From Hippopus hippopus (taxonomy: Eukaryota > Mollusca > Bivalvia > Cardiida > Cardiidae): DNA of 64,000 bases. Location of the stretch: NCBI GenBank assembly GCA_946811185.2, contig OX328110.1, positions 9,714,516 through 9,778,515 on the forward strand, given 5' to 3'. Shown piece by piece: positions 51,501-60,500 of the stretch. The stretch's first letter is position 1, and the number at the start of each line of letters is the position of its first letter. A model generated the notes under the pieces. The model ran no database searches. It worked only from the letters and a program-made list of their open reading frames with translations, and was not told where the DNA came from. The translations under genes were made by a program, and so were the position numbers.

Positions 51501-54500
51501 TCAGACAACTATTCTAGGCAAATGCAGACACAACCCTATTATCCTATCAAATGTTTTGCATCGGCCAAAAGTAGGTAAAGATCCTTTTCCCACAATATGT
51601 CCATAACAATCATTCCTCAGGGTAATTAAAACTCGGGATCATTTGGTAACAGGTTAAATCACTTACAATTGTAGCACCAATACTATATCAAAGAACTGTC
51701 TGATACCACACCCCAAAAACAGGTTACCAAGGAGATGAAGGTTTGGGGGCTGGACATTGATGTCTTTTGGTATTATCACATGACCAGCTAAAACTGGACC
51801 TGATATAGGAAAGTAAACACAATACAAAACTTTACTCTAAAGGCCTAGCCCTGGTAAAGCAGTCCGTAGCATACAGGATTTGAGAAAAAGGGGTTGCTAG
51901 TCCAAATCTCCAGCTTGCCAAATTTTTTTCCAAGGATTGTTGATAGCCATTGTGCCAGGTTTCATTCCTCTCTCACCACTGATCATTGTTTCAATGATGG
52001 TTATGTGGGAAAGCAGCAAGTGACTTGGAAAATATATTCTGTGGTAACAGAAATCCAGGTAAGCATGGATATGTGCACTGTCCACCACAATATAACTGAA
52101 ATAATGTTGAAAACAGCTTTAAACACCATACAATCACTCATTCAAGAAATCAGTCTTACTTTTTACTAGACTCTTTACTTTAGCTCTACCAAACTGAAAG
52201 TATTGGCAGAAAACTAATAAAATGTAGCTCAAATGATTATTTCTGTCCTTGTTGGAGTAGAAAACATTGTGTGAAAAGGAAAAATTGCTGGTTAATGCTG
52301 TTTATCTGCATTTTCTCTTTTTCCCACAGTGTTTTCAAAAGCCTTCTCTTTCAGGTTCCTTAGAATTTGAGATTAACTAGTTCATGTTGAAAGCATTTGC
52401 AGACGACAACTTGAGTGAAAACGATGGGATCTGTGACAAGAAATAAAGAAAGCTTTATGGAAAAAGATTTGTTGGTTTGTTTTTATGGTGTATAATGCTG
52501 TGTTTGTTATTCTTTTAATTGTATCACGGACACCAGTCCACCTTTCCATGCTTTCCTATAGTTTCTTGTACTGGCGGCTTTCCTCCATTAACTAAATAAG
52601 GGAAAAGGAGAAAATGCTCATAGAATTTTCTCTGTTTCTCACAATTTGCTCAAATGGGTTTTCCTCAGGGGTGATTTAACTCTTTACCAAACGGCAAAAT
52701 TTTAGACAGGTCAAAACTGAAATAATTTGCAGATGACAAAATAAATGTGACTGAAAAATTGAAAATTGTAGTGGGAATGGTAGAAAACATTGTGGGAAAA
52801 AGGAGAAAATGCTGGTTAATAGCATTTTCTCCTTTTCTAATAATGTTTTCAAAAGTCTTCTTTCACAGGGTTGTTAAAAAGTAAGATTCTTTGGTAAAGA
52901 ATGGAATCATTTGGTTAAGAGTAAAAGTTTAGTACAAAAACAATAGTAAAGTTTGCTTCTCTTTAATCTGCTCTTTCAATCCAATTTTGCAATTTAAATT
53001 TGCAATCTAGTCTTGAGCAACAACAATGGTAGAATTTCACACAGGGTTGATTAAACCTTGAAATAAAAATCCAAATCCAGAACTATTCTTGTTTGTTGTT
53101 AGTTCACAGTGGTTATGGTCCATTCAAGAAAAACATCAAAATTTTAAGAGAGTATATAATCAATTACAAACCATTTTTTAAACATCATCTTTAAGTTAGC
53201 ATCATAGAAAATTTTCATTCACACATTTGAAAGAAAATGAACTTGAACTACATCACTATCCTGCAGCCATTTTGAAACTGTTTCATGTGACTTTGTTGAT
53301 ATTTGTCAAAAAATCATTGAAACTTGTTACCGTTGGAGCTAATTTGAAAATAATACCATGTGATCTAGCAGATGATCTACGTATGTCACCATGTCTGTTG
53401 ATAAAATTGCACGTAATACAGGATTTTAGAGGGTGTGGTAAATGGGGTTAAGCAAGTAGGTATTAATTACATAAAATTAATACAGGCTTACGAAGCTGTC
53501 TGGGTCAATGTATCTATACTGAAAATACAGGTCAGTCAAGCCACTAGATGGCGCAAATGTTTGTTATGAAGAAAAAAAAAATACTGATTACTGCTGAGCA
53601 AAATGTAACACAAATTAACAGAAAGTGCAGGGTCCAAAAATTTCCAGAAAAGGCACTCATCCTGCAGGACAAGTGCCTTTAAAAAAACACTTGCCCTGAT
53701 TTGATCCTCACTTGTCCAATGGGAAAAACCCTTCTAATTTAGGACTAACATTTTTTTTCAGACGCAATGGAAACACTCATTATATTGTCTCCCATAGCAA
53801 CTAACCTTAAATATCGGGTTCCAATAACCGGTACCATTCATCCGGTCAAGTAACAGAAATTAATAAACCCAAATCGACAAGGTTTTTCAAACTGGTTTCG
53901 GGAAAGTGTTTGCGTTAGTATCATCTGTCGCTTGTATTTAATAACCCAAAGCATATTAACCCTTATCCTGCTAAATAACTAAAATGAAACTTAAGCCGGT
54001 AGTAAAAACCCAAATTTTGCTATTTCAAAGGCATTTTTTTGGAGAAGAGATATCTCCTCATCGGACAGTGTAGATCCAAGATCCTCCTGCACGTTCTGTG
54101 CAGTCTAATCTTGATCTACACTGTCCACAAAAGGTCAGTGAGTCGCGCTTAGCAGCCTGAGGGTTAAAACATTTTTATTTGTAATGAAAGATACCAAGTT
54201 ATATCAGTAGGTTCCCTTGAAACCGGTCTATATTTGGCGTGGAGACCAGCACGTTTTATATCCTGTTTCAATATTTGAATTCCTGAATACCCATATATCG
54301 CTTATTCAATAATGGAATAGCCGTTTTATTTCTTGTAAGTTGCATGTAACTTGAAAACTTATTTGTTTACTGCCTCCTATTTACCACTCACCCTGCCGGA
54401 CGACCATGACTGATAATTCACTTGTCCTCATCCATTTCTTACTCGTAAATACGAGCGGACGAGTGGATTCTTTGGACCCTGAAGCGACTGTAAATTTTAA

Positions 54501-57500
54501 AAAAAATGTGCATAGCAAAGCTGATTTCAGATAAAATGTGATTAAATCTGAATTAAAAAAAGTATGTAACCATGACAACTGACCTCCAGATTCCACCTCA
54601 ATGTCATCATAGTCATCATCCATCAGGAACTCAGATTCTTCATTAAGAGGGTGAAGGTCACTCTATAATACAAAAATATTTATTGAGACATCTTGGTTCT
54701 TTAACCCTTTACTAAACAACAATATTTTAGACGGGTCCAAATTCAAAACATTTGCAGACGACAACTTTAATTTTGCACAAATCATGAAATTTGTCATGGA
54801 AAGGGTAGAAAACATTGTGGGAAAGGAAGAAAATGCTGGTTACCAGCATTTTCTCCTTTTCCCACAATGTTTTCAAAAGCTTTCTTCCTCAGGGTCATTA
54901 TAGTCGGAATCATGTGGTAAAGGGTTAAACTCTTTACCAAACAATAGTTTTATACTAACAACAGTTTTTGACAGGTCCAAATTGAAAACATTTGCAGACA
55001 ACAAATTCAATGTTGCACAAATTACGGAATTTGTATTTGAAAGGACAGAAAATATTGTGGGAAAAGGAGAAAATGCTAGTAACTAAAAAAGCTATTGGTG
55101 AAAAAATAACCTAAACAAATGTAAATTTCAAATATTGTGATTATCTCTACCAAACAACAAAAACTTGGACTTGCCAAAAATGAGAGCATTTGCAGATAAC
55201 AAATAAAAGTGGCTCAAATGATGGGATTGTCCTTGAAAGGGAATAAATCATTGTTGGAAAAGGAGAAAATGTTGGTAACCAGCATTTTCTCCTTTTCACA
55301 CAATATTTTTCAAAACTTTCATTACGGGAGTAGAAAACATTGTGGAAAAAGGAGAAAATGCTTGTTAACAGCATTATTTCCTTTTCCCAGAATTTTTTGA
55401 AAAGCTTTCGTTACCAGAGTCATTAAAACTTTGGATTGTTTGGTAAGGGGTTAACCAACAGGAACATTACCTTGTGAGATTTCACTTGAATGGCATGTGC
55501 TCTTTGTAGTACATCAGTGAAGAGATAGATAAGGAGTCCCTGAAACACAGGAGTCATAAGGCATTAAGTTTTTACCAAATAAGAGTACTGCCCACAGCTG
55601 GAGTTGCTTTTTCTGAAAATTGTAAGTAAAAAAGAGGGCATAATTGTGTCAAAAATATTTTCATGGTTACCTGCCCATGATGTATGGGTTCCTCTCTTGA
55701 TAGTTAACAGCTAGTCAAAGTTTGACGTAATTGTCTTTCGTAACAACAGAGATATTATGAAATGTCAAGGTTCTTGAAAATGTCAAAGTTTCTGCACGAT
55801 GACATAGATGACAATGCTGACGCAGACACTGCCAGGGCTAGGACAACATCTCAATGTTTTGTTTAACACAGCCGAGGTAATAAAAAAGATTTGTCAAAAC
55901 TGAAAGCATTTGCAGAATGACATATCAAATGTTACCCAAAACATAAAATTTAACTTTCAAACGGTAGGAAACATTGTGTAAAAAAGAAGAAAATCCTGGT
56001 CAATGGCAAATCCTGACAATTTCTTCTTTTCCATGAATGTTTTTTAAAAGCCCTCTTTCTTGGAGCTGTCAAAGGTCGGGATTGTTTGATAAAAGCTTAG
56101 ATCTTTACCAGACAACAAAATTTTAGACTTGTCCAAATTGAAAGCTTTGCAGACAACAAATTAAATACAGCTAAAACGATGGGGTCTGGGCTCTGGGCAG
56201 AAAATATTGTAAGAAAAGGACGAAATGCTGGTTACCACCATTTTCTCCATTTTCCACAATGTTTTCAACAGCCTTCTCTCTCATGGTTATTACACTTGGG
56301 ATTGTCTGGGAAAGGACTAACCTACATATGGCTTGCACCGGAAACCCAGACATTTCAATTCTGTGGCTGTTAACAACCTTTTATTAAATCTCATCTTGAC
56401 TATTAGAGCTTTGCTCTGTACACTCATGTAGTTAACAACTTCAGCTCGTTCAAGCCATTCCATGATAAATGGAAAGTCAAGTGAGGGTGTTAGTATAACA
56501 CTAGACCTTTACTCACTCTTTACCAAACAACAAAATTTTAAACTAGTTCAAATTGAAATATTTGCAGATGACAAAACAAATGTGACTCAAAACCTTACCT
56601 GTATTTGGAAGGTTAGAAAAGATTGAGGGGAAAAGAACATGCTGGTAACCAGCATATTCTCCTTTTCCCACAATTTTTTTAAAGGCCTTTTTCCTCAGGT
56701 TCATTAAAATTCAGGATTGTTTGATAAAGAGTTAATCTTTACCTGCACAAATGCTCCAAGTATAAAAGATATCAGGAATGGGTATAGTCCAGCGTTGGTC
56801 AAAGTAACAGGTAAACCTAAAGTGGACAAACAGCTCATTGTAAGATACACTGAGCAAAACTTTTAACCCTCTACCACACAATCCTGAGTTTTGACAGCCC
56901 AGAGGAAGAAGGCTTTTAAAAACATTCTGGGAAAAAGAGAAAATGCTGGTAACCAGCATTTTCTCCTTTTCCCACAATGTTTTTTACAAAGAAAACTACA
57001 GAAATATCATTGAGCTGCATTTAATTTGTCGTCTACAAATGCTTTAAATTTGGTTGAGTCTAATTTTTTGTCATTTGGTAAAGAGTTAAAGCCCCACTGC
57101 CCACTATAAAGAATTATGGTACTACCACTGAGAAAAATCAACAAACTGTGGGAAACAATCATGTGGTGGTAGAATGTCAGCCTCAAAAGTTCTAGTCTAA
57201 TTAATTGCTGTATATATATTAAATGGACATTATCAGATAAGCTTTTCTGTGATTTTCAGACTCTCCCGTACAGGCTATTTGTGACATTACACAAAATAGT
57301 AAAAATTACCACAACTTTAATATCCAAAATCTCGGAAAATCTTTACAGTGACTTTACAATGGTAAAATAAAAGTGAGAAATAGAGGCAAAAGCTTCGTTC
57401 TTTTCCATGTTTTAAAAAGATCTCTCCTCTATCAAGTGGGAATGGGACAAATACCAATGCAGTATTGGGTTAACTCTTGGATACGACAAAGTTTTAGACT

Positions 57501-60500
57501 AGTCAAAATTGACAGCATTCACTGATGACAAATTAAATCTGGCTCAAAAAATTGGATGTGCGTTTTCTTCCATTTGCATAATGTTTTCATGAGCCTTTTA
57601 TGTCAGGATTTTTATAACTTGCTTTTGTACAGTACTGGGTTATGGTCTTAACCCTTTACCACACAGTACCAACTTTTAATGACCCTGGGATAGAAGCTTT
57701 TAGAAAACATTGTTGGAAAACGAGAAAATGCTGGTAACCAGTGCTGGTAACCAGCATTTTCTCCTTTTCCCACAATGTTATCTACCCTATAAAAGAAAGT
57801 TTGCACCATTTAAGTCACACTGAAATTGTCATCTGGGAATGCTTTCAGTTTGGACAAGGCTTAAATTTTTGTGTTTGGTAAAAAGGTAATTAGCTTTTAC
57901 TGAAAAAGTTGAAGATCTTTGCAGAGATAATACTTACCTAAAATTCCAGTTCCCAGAATGGTTGCAATAGTAACAAAATCTGAAAATAAATAGAAAAACT
58001 TTTTGTTAGACTTACCTTCATATGATATGAACAAAAGGATGGTCCACTATAGCCCTGTATTGCTAAACATAGACAGTAAACTGTAAGCATGTATTGCAAT
58101 GTATGTACAATTCAATAGAGACAAAAGCCAAGCTGAAAACAGATATGATACTTTTAAATATGAAGGTGGTATTCTTAAGCCTTTTTTAAAGGGTCAGTCA
58201 TACCAAATATCAATGAAAGGTGTTTTGACAAGAATTTGAACAGAAGTTTTGTAGCAGACAAACATTTTTCCTTTTGCATAAATGGTAAAGTTTTGAAACA
58301 AAAAATTGAATGATTATACAAACCTCACTTCTGGTAAATACATCACAATCATCTAAATATAACCCTAAATATCAATATAAATCATTGTGACTGCAAACAA
58401 AACTTTTTTTTTATCCTGAAAACTTCAAAGTACACCATATTATCCATGCAATAGTGTAGTATGATAATAAAACACACAAGGGAGATAAATGATAGAACCT
58501 GTTTGTCATGGAAAATGGGATTATGTCCCATTGACATTCTTTTTATTTAACTTGCATATGAAGTAAAAATTAAGCAAACCCAAAGCATCCATGGCAGGGG
58601 TGTGGAAATCCTATGTCTGACTTGGGAAAATTTGGTGTCGGACAAGTGACTTTTTTCAATCTAGTTGTCTGCCGATAAGTAGAAAATAAGGGGAAAATTT
58701 TGAAACAAATATCTGTTGTAAACATTACGTAGTGAAATACCAATGTTCACCCTTTGCACAAAATGACATTTCGAATGATAAACAGCAGCTTGAGATGATC
58801 CCTGAATTCTGGAAACCCAAAATACACATTTGGTGTACCTCCACATACGACAGGGTCAGCATAATATGCCACTGTTTTTGCACGTTGACTTTTTTGCTTC
58901 GGAAAATGTCTGAATACTTTCAAGATCATCATTGTGGATTAAGTATTTTTATCATTTAAGCACAGATTCAAAGATCTTTAACGACAATGTTGCACATGTG
59001 TATACTTTAGCCTTTAATCTGATGGTACAACTTTGGTGCGAATGGGTCATGGTTTAGGCATTATCTCCTCTGCCAGAAACCCTCTCAAACCGAAACAGTT
59101 TATGATTCAGCGATCAACTGATGCATAAAATCAGTGAAAATAGATCAGGGTTTTTTTTTTTTATCAAATCTTCAAAGCAAATGGAATATGAGAAATCTGA
59201 GACCTCAGAATCATCCGGCGGCTCCAAACATAAATATAAAATGTACTGCTACAAGGAATAGGCCTATGACAAACAAGACAGCGTCTTATTAACGAGGCAT
59301 GGTTGAATGCAATTTAAAACTGTTTTGTTCTGGACAAGAGAGCCACACTGGCAGACAAGTGGACTTTTTTAATTTACTTGTCCATGGACAAGTAGAAATT
59401 TCTTTTCCACACCCCTGCATTTAGAAATTCCTTAGATTTCAGGGGTCAAATTTAACTTTTTTTTCAACTAGCAAAAATTTGCTAGCGACCATTTTTTCTA
59501 CTAGCCAAAATCAATTTTGTACTAGCAATATTTTAACCCATTGCCACTCAGTCCCGTGTTTTAACGACTCTGAAATGGGAAACTTATGAAAACATTGTGG
59601 CAAAAGGAGAAATTGCTCATAATGAGCAATTTCTCCATTTCCCACAATGTTTTCTACATTATTAGAGAATTGAGTTTGCTTTGTACCAATTTTGAAATTG
59701 TCGTCTGCAGACCCTTTCAATTTGGCCTTTTGCCGAAAAAACTGGATATTTTCCGCTCCATACTCTCAGCAAGGCAATGCAGACATATAAACAACGTCAG
59801 AATCATCTACGCGCTTTAAATATCGGATACATATATTTACAATATCGCAACAAGCGTCTCTACGAATACCGGTCACGTGGTCGGTGATACTCTCAAAGGA
59901 TAGTATATGGCAATTCAGTGTACACGAAAAACGACCGCATTTATGGATTAATTCAGATTTTTAAGCGGTAGATTTGCCCATTTTCCGGTGCACTCGCAAA
60001 TTATTTCGACTGTTAGAATTTGGCACTCGCATTTTTTCATTTCAGCTCGCATTTTGAGACCGTTAAATTTGAACCTTGGATTTCCACACCCCTGCATGGT
60101 CTTTGACAGATCAAAATTCTATCAACAAATCTGAGAAAAGTACGACCAATCATCATTTATGCCAACTGGCAGAAATATCCTAGCTGTTGCTTTGGAGAAG
60201 ATTTTTAAGATCATTATTTTTCTATTGTGTTGCCATAACAAGAGTTTTTCACCGAAATCTATTTTTTAACGGAATTCGACTGAAAACCATGTTAGGATCA
60301 TTGCTGTGAAGTAGTGCAAAAAATCAGTGCAATAATTTCAGAGAAAATATTTGAAAAAAAAAAAAATAGTTATTTACAAGCACAGACACACACAAGCAGA
60401 CACAGGGCCATGATGACATAAACTGCCTTTTGCAAGCAGTGCAAATAAGAGAGTTTGCATGTTTTTGTTTCAATGGTGTTTTATTCTTTTCAAAACCCTA

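Larger units (their letters stand above)
58595..60094. mobile_element. CAGGGGTGTGGAAA transposon, CATGG target duplication
   Basis: Left end CAGGGGTGTGGAAATC; right end GATTTCCACACCCCTG (60079-60094). CATGG flanks both sides (58590-58594 and 60095-60099). A second right end occurs at 59403-59417. No transposase frame seen. Confidence 0.72.
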
